DNA from: Nematopogon swammerdamellus | Taxonomy: Eukaryota; Arthropoda; Insecta; Lepidoptera; Adelidae | Length of the DNA: 64,000 bases | Assembly: GCA_946902875.1 (NCBI GenBank) | Contig: OX336355.1 | Coordinates: 11,937,347 to 12,001,346, forward strand | Direction: 5' to 3' | Shown: piece after piece, positions 21,742-33,470 of the stretch | Position numbering within the stretch: position 1 is the stretch's first letter | Layout of the letters: each line of letters starts with the position of its first letter | Made by a program: the position numbers and the translations under genes | The notes under the pieces: generated by a model | The model's input: the letters and a program-made list of their open reading frames with translations, nothing else | Told to the model about the DNA's origin: nothing | The model's database searches: none

Positions 21742-22761
21742 AAAACAGCAGAGTCGATCTGAAAGAATTAACCGGTTTGATTGGCTGTTGAATCGATAGA
21801 GATGCTTAGGTTAGGTAGAGGTAGCCTCCAGTGAAAGAATTTCCTAGGATCTATCATGTTCACAATCAGATTACTTATAGCTCAGTTACAGGAATGCATT
21901 CCTGAAGCACTATATGAAAAGAAGAGCCGAAATATGGAAGCCTTTTCTAGGATCGATATTTTGTTCTACCTGTGCAAATGGTTTGCGTTGTTTAGACTGA
22001 TATATACAGATTCAGGTTTTTGGTGAAGAATCAAAGTTAAGGGTATTTCGACGGGTGTCTCACTCTTAATATGCATTGAGAAAGTATGAAAAGAATAGAA
22101 CAACTAACCATGTGCGAGTACTGGGGAAAGAAGTTGTTAGTTTTCCATCGTAACATTAAGTGGAATTCAAAACGGTACTGTGTAAACAATAGTTTAAAAA
22201 TTCTGAATTTGTGTCTGCAGTAGTTTTGAATTTGATACCTAGTTTGTCTGTATCACGGGAAAGATGAATTTTCCAACACTGTCAAAACGATAAATTTCCA
22301 TAAAACTGTGATCTTCAATCAAGAGTACAGCAAAAACGAATGCTTGGAAACAATAACAATGGAAAATTAATAGAATGCCATTATGAACGAGAATATTCTC
22401 AGATTGTAGGCACTAAAAATAGGTATAATAATCTGTGCAAACTTAACAGTAGTAGATATGAAGGTGTTCGTGATTGATGATTCATTAAAAATATTTTTAT
22501 TTTATAATAATAAAAAGATTAGTAGATATTTTTATCGTTAACATTTCATAACATTAGGCAAAGGTTTAATTACATTATGCCGGCAGATGAAATAGCAAAC
22601 TCGACCAAATTCTTTCAGGTGTAGGATTTAATTGAACAACGAAGTGCAATAATAAATGTTTAGCAAATATCTGACAAATGCAGTGCTCAAACAGTGTCCG
22701 AATTCAAGTGGGTTTACCAATCTAAGCAAAAAATAGAGACATGACACCGAATCAGTGTTGA
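21742..22761. other. Spineless upstream region, no element recognised
   Basis: No repeat copies. It is either 5' untranslated exon or an intron separating a non-coding first exon from the coding exon. Confidence 0.4.
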
Positions 22762-23292
22762 AACATCAAAATTAGAATAAAATATATTCATCAAAGCCCC
22801 CGTCCTCCATGTGCAAATTCAAACAATAAAGACAAGAAGAAAGTCAGAAACACAGATAAATATAAGCCAATTTGTTTCGATCCTTCGCGAGCGGAATTCA
22901 GAAAAGACGCCAATGAGGAAACCCAAAACACAGAGGAAGAGCCAATTTGCTTGAATCATTTACGTGTAAATTCCAACGAAGAGGTCAAAAGGACCGTGAA
23001 CACAGAGGAATATAAAGCTCTCTTTTCCGATTCTCTATGTGCAGGACTCGGCAAATTCAATCAGAGCGAGAACAGAGAGGGAGATAAGAGAGTTTTCGAA
23101 GGAGGGTCCGCCATAACCGTCAAGATAGCAACAGAATCGAAGGTGATAGCTACGTCTCCAGGCTGGGGCGCCGGCGCCGGCGGCAACATCATCTACCCCA
23201 GCATAGCCGACGGGTGCGCGGGGCTGGGCGATGCTGGCTCGCCCTTGCTCCGCGCACCCGTCCCGGTACAGCCCCAGCCGCATGCGGCCAGC
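22762..23292 (+). other. Long open frame upstream of, and in frame with, the spineless start
   Basis: After TGA at 22759-22761 the frame stays open for 177 codons into the spineless ATG, with no in-frame ATG before 23293. It holds diverged in-frame repeats of about 23-26 codons: RPPCANSNNKDKKKV..NTDKYK, CFDPSRAEF..NEETQNTEEE, CLNHLRVNSNEEVKRTVNTE. These are followed by a Gly/Ala/Pro-rich part (PGWGAGAGG, RAPVPVQPQP). A good acceptor (pyrimidine tract then ATGTGCAG) ends at 23043, so a spliced exon could begin at 23044. Most simply this is intron plus 5' untranslated sequence. A non-ATG or spliced N-terminal extension is the alternative. Confidence 0.45.
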
Positions 23293-23348
23293 ATGAGCCA
23301 GCTCGGAACTGTTTACGCCACTAAGCGACGGCGGAGGAACGGCAAAAG
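23293..23348 (+). CDS. ss: Spineless (aryl hydrocarbon receptor homologue), first coding exon
   Basis: ATG at 23293 has A at -3 and encodes MSQLGTVYATKRRRRNGK plus the first two bases (AG) of the next codon. GTCAGT follows directly as the 5' splice site. I recognise this as the N-terminus of insect Spineless. The KRRRRNGK basic run precedes the bHLH region and corresponds to the RKRRKPVQK stretch of vertebrate AHR, which also ends its first coding exon. Spineless is a nuclear bHLH-PAS transcription factor that pairs with Tango/ARNT. It specifies distal antennal and leg identity and photoreceptor subtype, and it has been tied to butterfly pattern traits. The bHLH, PAS and activation regions must lie in exons beyond the window. 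No KSNPSKRHR-type bHLH exon was found here. The open frame continues upstream without an ATG, so the start at 23293 is preferred. Confidence 0.82.
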
Positions 23349-23399
23349 GTCAGTGAAATCTTTTTCGAAATTCGAATGAATAACCAATATTATTTTATA

Positions 23400-24801
23400 G
23401 CTTTAGATGACGACGCATCTATGTTATCAGTTGAGAGATTCAAATTTCGAATGCTGTAATGGGAATGAATTGAACATTTGAACACCAAGACCACTCAACA
23501 AATGAAAACATGCCTTCAGCATGCCTGCATTGCATTACAAAAACTTCGATTGCACAAAGATATGTACCTAGGCACCAATTTAATTAACTTTTACGAAAGA
23601 AAGTTCGTCGCTAGCAAAAGTATATTAAACGATGAAAATGCCACGAAAATAATTCTAAAATACCGTCCTGATGACGTCTTTTCCTAATTTTCCAATATGT
23701 AAAACCGGTTTACTTCCGGTGATTATTTTTCCTTTTGACCAGTTTTCATATCATTTCGAGTACAGTTTCGCTTCAGAATGTTTCTATTTTAATCCAACAG
23801 CCTATTAACGATCATTTTTTTATTTTCGCCTCAAATTTATGAAATTTTTTTCTTCCATAATTTAATTAAGTACCTACATATAACTATAAATATTAATTGG
23901 GTGTTAGTATTACAGGCGTTTTTCAGTGTTTTCCTAATCAGAATTTAATTATTTTGTTGGTTTGTAAAGTATTGTTTTTTTTTTCATTTTTATTATCCCC
24001 AACTAGTTAAAACATATAAAAAACAGTCGGTAGGTAAGTAAAAAGAGATAATTAAGGTCAATGAACTGATATCGTGTTTCCTAATAAATGTTATTAGTAA
24101 CAACAATTAGTAATATGTAAAATAACTAAAAATGTCTTATGTAAATATGTAAAATTATTATAAGAAAAAAAACCTGTAAATAAAGAAATATATAATATTT
24201 AATATAATTAATAATGAATTGATGAATGAGCAGGCAAAGCTGTTAAATTAAGGGGTGATTAAATGTATATATTTTTTATATTTAAATAATATTTGTCCAG
24301 TGGATTGCTTTTCAACCTTTGACTTAGAAATATTATTTTCTTGTAAACTCCATAAAAAAAAAATTTTAAGTGCATATACAGTGTTAAATTATACACTAGT
24401 AGATTTTATATTATTGCTGGTAGGACTCGAAAACTGGTAATTCTGAAAATGAAACGTATTATTAAAATGTGTATGACTTTTAATTTATGGCTTTTTATTA
24501 AAACGTTATGTCATGTTATGTCGAAATAATACTTTATTTGAAAATAAAATAATTAAATCTAAGATTAAAAAATATCTAAATGAACTTATCTATAAAAATA
24601 AATCTACCTATAAAAAAAAATAATCGTCCATTGATTCATATATTTCAGATAAATTTGTGACCTCAAGGCAAATAGTCGTAGAAAAAAGAGTTGTTCTGTT
24701 CAGTCTCAAATATATGGGTGAGGTACCTATCTGCCATGAGGTACCACCCTAATGAAACACAGCGTGATGATATTATGTACGTATATATGTTATGTAACAC
24801 G
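23400..24801. other. Intron sequence without recognised elements
   Basis: AT-rich. A 69-codon open frame (23478-23687, non-ATG start) shows no domain similarity that I recognise. Confidence 0.4.
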
Positions 24802-25232
24802 ATGTATCCCGACAATCGGGGTGAGGCGAGTAATCGGCGCTGTGCTCCAAGAACTCGAGTTAATTACCACGACCACCATGTTCAGCAAAGTATTGTAACA
24901 AGATTATTTTAAGTTAGCATCATAATTTTTTTTTTTATGTTAAACTTATATATTAATGTAATCTTAGCTGGTTTTAGATTGTTAAATATTTTATATAATT
25001 TTTTTAGTTATGTACTGTATGATTGATTACTGAATAAATAAAATAAAAATTAAAAATAAAGATATATTATTAAGCCAGTAAGTAAAGCACGATGGCAGTT
25101 ACCTACTGCAAGTCTTGGTGGAAGGACCGTGTCAAAGTGCCAAGGTGTCTAGCCTGTCGCCCTTTAACATGCCCATATAGTCGCCTGTTACTACATGACG
25201 GTTAGAGATGCAGTGGGGCTATTCTTCTTGAT
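24802..25232 (-). mobile_element. S2 repeat (A-D type), interrupted
   Basis: The forward strand shows GTATCCCGACAATCGGGGTG, AGAACTCGAGTTAATTACCA and AGCAAAGTATT at left, then AGTAAGTAAAGCAC, AAGGTGTCTAGCCTGTCGCC and GATGCAGTGGGGCTATTCTT at right. Between about 24914 and 25066 lies an AT-rich insert ending (ATAAAAATTAAAAATAAA), with TTAAG on both sides. This is a likely retro-insertion into S2. Confidence 0.65.
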
Positions 25233-25914
25233 TTATACATACGTTACTATAGAAACACGTTTTAATTACAGGAAGACATACCGTTCGAATTTAGAATATT
25301 ATCTTTTTAACCGACTTCAAAAAAAGAAGGAGGCTCTCATTTCGACTGTATTTTTTTATGTTTGTTATCTTTAAGTCGGTTAATAAAAGGACCATTCATT
25401 CAAAATATGATAATCCATAACCCTGTATCTTCCCATTAATATATGAGCGAGCATTGCCAATAACAACATTTAATGCATCCTAACAGTCTGAAATTGGGCA
25501 TACCAAAATACCCAATCGGCTTTATGAAAGCGACCAAAACACTAATGAACCGTGTCAAGTTACCTTCGATCTTAGAAATAAATAGCTAGAAGGACCGTCG
25601 ACTTGTAGAGGAGGTGAAGTAAACTGTAAAAGTGCACAAAGATAAGATTGTATATCTCTGTCACACTAATTGTTTACTGATGTACCTTCTGTCTTCTGCA
25701 AATGGTGTGCACGCCGATCATCTGAACGGCGACAAAAAGTTATCATACAGTTAAAATTTAAATTAGTTTAATATTATTACATTTTGATCTTACGTTTCTG
25801 TATCCGTGGTTAGTCGAACTAGGCGTGGCCGACCGCATCTCCGCCAGTCTCGAATAGCTTCTGTAACCCCAGTTTTACAGCTTCCAATCCTTGTCCCTTT
25901 TTATTATTAGATAT
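25233..25914. other. Intron sequence without recognised elements
   Basis: It contains GTTCCGT-poor AT-rich DNA and a short AACCGACTTCAAAAAAAGAA motif common in insect repeats. No boundaries can be set. Confidence 0.35.
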
Positions 25915-26080
25915 TTGTTTCGACAAGTACATTCACCCCCCAAAGTACAGTCTCGGGTCCTTCACAAGGGGTGTAAATTATGGCACCTATTAGGCCAGCT
26001 TGGTATTCGCAACCTCTGCAATCCAAATGTGCATGGGCACTGTTAACATTTATTAACCGATGACACGGTGCTACATGTTG
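25915..26080 (-). mobile_element. LINE-2 3' tail, diverged
   Basis: The forward strand reads CCCCCCAAAGTACAGTCTCG, GGTCCTTCA, GGCACCTATTAGGCCAGC and ATTCGCAACC, matching the tail at 49850-50004 and 63571-63722. Confidence 0.6.
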
Positions 26081-28417
26081 CGACTCGTATAAAAAAACAT
26101 TACCTACAATTTCGGGCACGACTAGTTTAGAATGCTTTGGGCATTAATTTCACATTTTGTCGACTTTTAGTTTTAATGTAAATTATTTAAATTTTATTTC
26201 ATTAAATGGTGTGCAACGTATGATAATGCCGTTTCTGGTTATTTATTTCCAAGCGATGAATAGAACCGGCCGATAGTGTGCGTATAGCGTGTAATCAATG
26301 AATCGATGATTTGAGCCAATTTAAAAGCATAACGATTTTAAACAGACAACAAAACTAAGCGGTTTATGAGTTGATACGGATAGAGGCGGCATCCAATTGT
26401 TGTGGAAATTAATTACATATGTCTTGCACGAATCGTGTGGTGTGCAAAATAAATTTAGTTACTGGTAAGATCCAAATTGAAGCATACACAGCAGTTGTCT
26501 CCTTCAGCCAAAAATTTGGAATTAGTGAAAAAACATTGTTTTACGTAAACGTCTCAGACCCTAGGGCTAATAAAAACTTTACATTTTTGTATGACCAATA
26601 TGCAAAAGATTTGAATCGATAGATATAGCGAATTGCGATATAAGTATACAAATTGTAAATAAATTGCCATACATTCTGAATTCTGCCATTTGGTAAAAAA
26701 AGTTCAGAATACCTTTTTGACCATAATATGTCGACCCTATATGGAAAGGTATTATGCACAATGCTTATTCTTAAGATAATACAATATTTTGCACAGATGT
26801 ATCTATCACACTACTGAACTCGTGTAATTACGAGTATGTTTATCAACAACCATTGATGCCAGTTGTGTGCATTAGTAGATTATATTGGGGAAGAAGTAAA
26901 TTGTATGCGATGACAACAGCAGGTCTATCCTTTTGTAATGTTCGTGAGCAGCTTTCTAAGATTCATAATTCGAATGGACCGTTTAATGGACTCTCGTCCT
27001 AGTATTGTTTCTATTTCGACGAATACTTGAACAAAATTAATGGCCAAGTGTGAATGTGTTTCGTGGTCTGAGGTGCAGTTTATACCTACTTCAAAATTAC
27101 TAGTGAGAAAAAAAAATTCCATACATTTTTCCTAGTCTTATTATGATAATTATTTTCGAAAATTTTAGTTAGTAGTTAGGTATTGCCATTTAAATGGGAA
27201 TAACTTTGAAATTAAATTGATCAAATCAATTCAAATGAAATAAAAAAACATTTATTCCACTCAAAATCGTACATAAGGTAGTACTTAATGCCTACGGAAT
27301 TTTCGGTCAGTCTACCCTTTTTAACATATACAATTAGGACACAGTTAATTTTTTTTTAATAAATTATTATTTTAATTATCCCAAAATTTCCATTGTTTAC
27401 ATAAAACATTGTTTTTTTATTAAATTTTATATTAATCTTATCATTAAAAAAATATGTTAACAGAAATGGTTTATATTTGTATTGCACAGTCAGTGATTTC
27501 ATCAAACCTTTATCACAGATAGTCTCTCTCATGAAAGGTATTCAGTCGATTGCTCCATTAGCCAAGCCACATAGCATGTAACATACCATTTATTATGCTC
27601 ATAGACCATAAGACACCGCCGACAACTTGATCTTGTGATTTACAATTAAATATGAAACACTAGTTTTCAATTTGACCCCGCTTGCGTTAAAGTCGTAGGT
27701 CAAAATAGTAAATCGAAGGGATAAAATTAACGATTTGTAGTATAATACTGAAGGTTAAAATTAAAAGTACAACTTCGCAATTTTTTTTTTTTTATAAATA
27801 ATATCATGCGCTTGGGAAACATGACTATTTTTATATTTTGTAAAATTACAAAGGCCAAAGTAGTACTTTAGGTATCTATACAACCAAAAAGCGTGAAACA
27901 ACATAATATTAACCTAAAGTAATTACCTAACTAAAAAAAAATTATAAATAAATAAATTACCTAACTTATAATAACGTACGTTATTTGAAGCAGCCTTATT
28001 TGAATTTCCAGGCTTATGCGGATAGTAGTTAATTTGAGCTCAAGAATCAACCTTAATATCTTGATAATCATTGCTGAATAATCCTAAGAATTAAAGTCAT
28101 GCACACCTAAGCATTACGACCACACTACTAAAAAACTGTATGGAGTGTGAATCGAGACGTTCTCTAGATATAAACGAACAGAAATAAAGACACATTGGAA
28201 CGAATTCCTAGTTCCTGTCACAAAAGACGTGTCAATAAATAACACAAAAGCCTCTTTGTCTGCCCTATAGTTGGCATGACACCTCACTGAGAGTGGTACT
28301 AATTGGTTGTGTCTGAACATCAAACGGACTATTGGATACAGCCACCCATGCCAGTTATTTTCAGTGATAGCATTTATATTTATATTTATTTATTTTATAA
28401 GAAAAAAGATACCTTTA
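26081..28417. other. Intron sequence without recognised elements
   Basis: Open frames of 60-72 codons at 26419-26761 and 28114-28323 lack recognisable domains. No clear repeat copies. Confidence 0.4.
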
Positions 28418-28760
28418 GGGTTCCGTAGCAAGCGACGTTGGCAGCGATCCTTATAAAATCAGTCGGGTGTCAGTTTTTTTTTTTTTTTTTTAAACTGCCT
28501 CAGTTGGCTACATCACCTACAACGTCCGTAATGTCAGCCCATAACAGCGGGTGAACTAGGTGCCATGTCAGTGCTTCCTTGATCGTGCCGGCTACACAGT
28601 TCGTCCGTTCGTCTGTCTGTCACAGCTTGTAGCCCTTAAACGTCTTGAGCGATTTTTTTTACCAATGAATCTCTTAATATCACTCCATGCAGTGGTGATG
28701 GATGGCGTTCAGAAAGTAATAAATAATACCTTTAAACGCATAATTTAATATAGTAGGTAC
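28418..28760 (+). mobile_element. R6-like repeat split by a reverse-strand S1 fragment
   Basis: TTTAGGGTTCCGTAG at 28418 and GTTCGTCCGTTCGTCTGTCT at 28598 resemble the R6 5' part. Between them (28474-28597) is the reverse-strand end of S1: a 17-base T run, GGCTACATCACCTACAACGT, CAGCCCATAACAGCGGGTGA. CAGT occurs on both sides of the S1 piece. Confidence 0.55.
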
Positions 28761-28880
28761 TTTTAGGTTAAAACCAAACACATGCTACATGCAAAAAAAA
28801 ACTTTTGTATAGTTTGGAAAATTAGCCAAGCGTAAAAATACGAGTAAGTAAGCGAAAGTAAAATATGTAGGTACTCAATA

Positions 28881-28970
28881 CTGCAGCTGTTGCGCTTACG
28901 CCGCCGCCGTCGCGCCGCCGCGCCGCCGCCCCGCCTCCTCCGCGCCGTGTTGGCTGACGCGAAAATTAGC
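28881..28970. promoter_or_regulatory. GC/CpG-rich island in intron
   Basis: GCCGCCGCCGTCGCGCCGCC-type sequence about 80 bp long in otherwise AT-rich DNA, with no repeat copy elsewhere except a compositionally similar island at about 44740. A candidate regulatory element or alternative promoter, inferred from composition only. Confidence 0.3.
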
Positions 28971-29221
28971 AGAAGGGCGGTTTTTGTTTAAGAATTGTAT
29001 ACCGCTTACGGGGCGTGCAATTTTTAGATTTTATTTGATCTGGTTATATTTACATATTTACAATACTATCTTCATATAGGCACTCGAATCTTTATAATTT
29101 TAGAATTATATAATAATATATATTTACTAGTTGTGCGCGCGACTACGCTCATGGAAAGTCGGTTTAATAGCAAATCGGATTTAAACGCAAATGCGATAAT
29201 AAACGATCGCTTTTGTATAGC

Positions 29222-29640
29222 ATTTAGACGCGGCCGAAGTCTGAGTTGCATTCAGATTGTCGGTATACCCTATCGAAGAAAGCAAGTCACTAAGCGTAAG
29301 GCCGAAGGATTAGCTGCATTAACGTAAACGATATACTCGAAAAAACCATTCACTAAGTGCGGGGCCAATGGCCGAGCTGAGTTCACCTAAACTATTTACT
29401 CTCTCGAAAAAAAATAATAAGTGTTTAAGGGCGAGGCCGAGCTAAGGACACGTAATCTATATACTTGGTCTGAAACAATATATTAGGGCGAGGCCGAAGG
29501 CCGAGCTGCATTCAAATAAATCAATTATACTCTCTCGAATAAGACACTAAGAGCATCGCCGAAGGCCGAGCTGTGTTCAGGTAGACCATAATTTTCTCTA
29601 ACAAAGCAAGCCACAAAGTGCGAGGCAGACGTTGAATCTT
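29222..29640. repeat. Diverged minisatellite, 63-68-bp units, about 6 copies
   Basis: The core GGCCGAAGGCCGAGCTG recurs at about 29232, 29300, 29363, 29435, 29495 and 29562 (spacing 60-72 by eye), with a degenerate seventh at 29620. Each unit also has a TACTCTCTCGAA-like stretch and a CACTAAG junction. Units differ by 20-40 percent, so the array is old. Confidence 0.75.
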
Positions 29641-30346
29641 ATAATCTGTAGGGATAGGGAAGGTATTGCTTATGATAGTAATGTGGCTTAAATTTACGTA
29701 TACATACCTACTTATTTACTAAGAGCTTTGTAAATTTTTTTTATAGAAAATACTTTATTGCTCCAAAAAACATTACAAAGAAGCAAACACAATATAATAT
29801 TTACATTATTGTTCGTATGGTTCAAAACTCGCCAAAATTATCAACAGAGATCCGCCTCAAATCATAATTTTAAAACCTAACAGAGGTCAAAGAAATACAC
29901 AAATACCCAGAAATAGTATTATAATGGGTTGCATAAATATTTCTTTGTGACCACCAATTGGTCGGCGTGCACTCCATTGCAGTGGACAGAAGATACGAGA
30001 GCAAAGAAGTATGAGAGACATAGACATGTGTTTGTAATTTCGTCTTTACGCACATTTCTTTCACCTCACCCTTCTTTGACGTGTATTTCTCGGACAGAGG
30101 GAATAAGTCGATATTGAATTTTAAAAGCCTCGGCCTCAAGGCACGCGGGTAATGTCTGACGGCGGCGTTCTCAATTTATCAACTATTTCCTTCATTATTC
30201 TCGAATAAATCAACCGATCGTGTTATAATTTGTAGGTTTTAGCTAGGAGCTGTTTAAAGATCAGACGGCTTCGTAGTTGTTGGGGAGAAAGGAAAGAATT
30301 TCATGGAAGATCAAAAAGTCGAATTCATTTACGAAGAAATTAATTC
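29641..30346. other. Intron sequence; LINE-like tail scrap at 29745-29790
   Basis: TACTTTATTGCTCCAAAAAA resembles the reverse-strand TCTTTATTGCAC tail seen at 2318. Otherwise nothing recognised. Confidence 0.35.
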
Positions 30347-30697
30347 GAGCGGCGTTTGACGGAGTGGTCTGGGCGTCGTCGGCTTCTCTTGCGAGAGGTT
30401 CGAGGTTCAAATGCGGCTGGCTTGTGCCAATGAGTTTTTCCTAACGGAAAAATTTACGTGCATACCCTACACCTGCTTCTTCAGCGTTCGGAACCGATGT
30501 AAAACTGTAGGTTCCTTCCCTTGCCCTTAGTAGGTGGTAGGCTCAAATCGTAGCCGACTGGGTTGGTACCATCGTGTTCTCCTCTAGTCCAGTATAGCTA
30601 TGATCCAAAGGGAAGTCCCCGATATGGCATTTAACTTCTCGGAGGTGATATAGGCTGATCGGTGCATGTGTTTGCTCATCAACCATACCGGATTTGA
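30347..30697 (+). mobile_element. tRNA-derived SINE S3, copy 2
   Basis: The head GGAGTGGTCTGGGCGTCGTC with GAGAGGTTCGAGGTTCAAAT carries A-box and B-box matches (GGTTCGAGGTT). The body (AATTTACGTGCATACCCTAC, GGTAGGCTCAAATCG, CTCCTCTAGTCCAGTATAGC) aligns with 18938-19330. The copy ends CATACCGGATTTGAAT without a long A tail. Confidence 0.82.
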
Positions 30698-30833
30698 ATA
30701 TCCCACGACCCTTTCGTTATCAGGATGTTTTATTGTCTTTCTGTGTATTTGAAATATCGTGTTTGATTCCTTACGTCTTGTCTTCCATTTTAGTTCATTT
30801 CGTAGGTAGTCACGTGTACATTTGAATTCGTCA

Positions 30834-31057
30834 TATACCAGACGGCATATAGGTAACTTGGACCAGTGCAGTAGCCGATTTTAGGGTATCTTTGGTGGAG
30901 GGCGCGGGATGCGACGGCGGGGAGAGCGCCTGAAGACCGCGTGATTGGTTGGCCAGTCGCCCGCCGCCTTCTGCAACGCGCGCGCTCGCGCCGTTCGCTC
31001 CCAAACACACTTCCGTACGCCCAAACAGTGCAAGCAAGTTACATGCCGTCTGGTATA
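30834..31057. mobile_element. MITE with GC-rich interior
   Basis: The ends TATACCAGACGGCATATAGG and GCAAGTTACATGCCGTCTGG-TATA are inverted repeats of about 22 bp with a 2-base gap. The interior is strongly GC-rich (GCGCGGGATGCGACGGCGGG, ATTGGTTGG, CGCGCGCGCTCGCGCCG), unlike other MITEs here. Open frames of 68-81 codons on the reverse strand follow from the composition. Confidence 0.75.
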
Positions 31058-32832
31058 CATTAAATGGGTCACATTTACAAACAACAGCAAAAATATTGAA
31101 ATAACTAGCATACTATGACGAACCATACTGAATATGCATATGTCTCAATGTAATATTGTTATTGTTGTGTGTTCTTTATGGCGAAATAGATATCTGAATC
31201 TGAATCTACTTCGAACCGCATGTTTTTTTTAACAATATGAAGTCTGGAATAAATGTTGACTTTACCACTTTACTGAAATTATATTCACCAGATGACCAGC
31301 ACAGTGTAACTGTCGAACTGCACGAATTCAAAAGCGCTAACAAAGCGGAATTTCTTAAGAAATTAACAGACAGGTGCACAGTGGTGCCATCCGCGCCACA
31401 TATAACTCACAATGCGACATACGGAACTTTTGTCCAGCGATTGGGACCATGTAAAAAGTAAAAAAGTAAAAAATATTTTATTAATTAATGTGTTACATTG
31501 TTGTGAGCTGAACATCGAGTTTGATTACGATACGGTTGGTGAAATATAATTTGGTATAAAATTGTCTGGATTTAAAGTTTTCATTTATTTCAACCGCTAA
31601 TCATATGTATTAATATTTATAATATTATTTTAATTTCATGGTTGAAACAATGATATTAAAATAAACGTTTTATTGCCAATAATTAAATAAAATTCTCAAA
31701 ACAAATTAAATTGTGTACCTAATGTATTTTTTTTTGTATTAACGGCGGTAGATGAACAGTTTCGTTACATATTTTCATAGATTTTTTTTGTGAAGATTTT
31801 CTCCCATAACCTGGCTTAAAACCTGGTTCTTAAATGAGTATCTAGCAGCAAAGTGTTTAGCCAGATTTCACAATAAGGCTTGTTGTCTCTGCCTACCCCT
31901 ACAATAAAACAGGCTTGGGAAACAGGGGTGACGATATGTATGTACAAAGACGTAAGTACTTACATATTTCACTGTGTGTTCATGTTGCCCTCTATGTGCG
32001 AATATGTCCCAGCACTTATAGAAGTTGCTTATTTAACATAAATTTTGCAGTCAGAATTTATTTTGGTGCTTACTTTCAGTTAAACACACACTTACATACA
32101 TACAACCACCAAACTAAATACTAGATACGGCAGAGCGCGATGAAACATGTCACCCACGGGAAAACAAGGTGTGCGTGCCTTCACGTGCAATTATCAACAC
32201 GAATACAATCAAATGATCGATCGGATCTATACAATAAAATCCATCTCATGCTAGGAATGCGCTGAAGCTCCTCGCTCGCGTATTTGAGAACATAAGGTCA
32301 CAGACATCAGTCAATGTGAACTCAGCTCATAAGCTGATTTGGTCGGTGACATGTTTTTTGGGTAGTGATGTATTAGTAAAGGCTAATCTAGTACTATAGT
32401 GCTATCAGTGCATACAACTTTTAACCCTCTAGGTACATCATCGTAACATTTACTTCAAAGACCATCGCCGACAAGTTGTCTACGCTTAAGTGATGGAACT
32501 GTCACAGAATATCGAACAGGTACGATTACTTAACTCGTAGCATAAATGTACTTATTTTAATAATAATTTACGGTCTCGTAGATAGAAAGGCGTTTCACGA
32601 TAAAAGTTTGCCGGCGTATGCGCATGGAAATTGGCTATTAATAGTTTAAATACGTTCATTATGGATTATCGATGGTTTGATCAGGGCATAATGTTTGCAC
32701 ATTTAAGTCACTAAATGGTAAGTAATTTTAATTATCTTTTAATTTTTCTTTACAAAACACAGCTAAGGTTGGTATTTCTTAAATATATATTAATAAATTA
32801 CGCATTTTGTATTTATGAATTTTTTTGATCCG
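31058..32832. other. Intron sequence; one unexplained 74-codon frame and an S4 end
   Basis: An ATG-started frame at 31237-31461 (MKSGINVDFTTLLKLYSPDD ... QRLGPCKK) has fairly protein-like composition, but I recognise no family and see no splice context. At 31884-31943 the reverse strand carries an S4 end (GTCACCCCTGTTTCCCAAGC). Confidence 0.4.
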
Positions 32833-32890
32833 TTGTCTCTGCCTACCCCACCGGGAAACAGGCGTGACGCTATGTATGTATGTATGTATG
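32833..32890 (-). mobile_element. S4 repeat end
   Basis: The reverse strand reads CATACATACATAGCGTCACG, CCTGTTTCCCGGTGGGGTAG, GCAGAGACAACGG, identical in order to the copy at 16064. Confidence 0.8.
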
Positions 32891-32997
32891 ATTTTTTTTT
32901 TTTGGGAATATATATATAAATTCTAAAAACATGTATAAAGTTTTCAGTTAAACCACGTTTTAAGCTAGTACCCACAAACCCAGACTGGTAGATTTCA

Positions 32998-33104
32998 ACC
33001 GGCTACCTATTACGGTTCCATAGATACAGGCAATAGGACAGACAGACAGACAGACGGCGTAGGCTTAGTAATACTCTTCCGTACGGGATACGGAAACCTA
33101 AAAC
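32998..33104 (-). mobile_element. R6 repeat, 5' portion
   Basis: The forward strand reads ACCGGCTACCTATTACGGTT, (GACA)n, CGGCGTAGGCTTAGTAATAC, CGTACGGGATACGGAAACC, matching the 5' part of the R6 copy at 50500-50912. Confidence 0.75.
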
Positions 33105-33470
33105 CACAACAAACACAATTATTTTAAGTTATTCTATTATAAAAGATATTTATGATATTATATGTATTCATAAATGTATGTAAATACGTAGGTAGAAATA
33201 TCATTTCACTGCAAATACACGAATGATACGCATTACATCCGAACAACATAGATTCACAGCACCCCATCCAATTCATCATACATCCAGGCCCATTCACATC
33301 AATTTTCCCCTCCAATTAGTTCCAACTCATCCACAAATACCAGGGCACCATAGCACTATATAGCTGGTAATTCCATTGTTATACTTTCCATTGATTTGAC
33401 CTTGTTGCCTACATTTGATCGGCATGCACTTAATTTTCAGCAGATAGAAGGTAATATTATACACACACCA

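Noticed and set aside
26419..26622. 67-codon frame (protein-like composition)
   Set aside because: No recognised family, no splice sites, single exon in intron; not enough support for a gene.
31237..31461. 74-codon ATG frame
   Set aside because: Composition is plausible but there is no homology that I can name and no context; described in the gap entry only.
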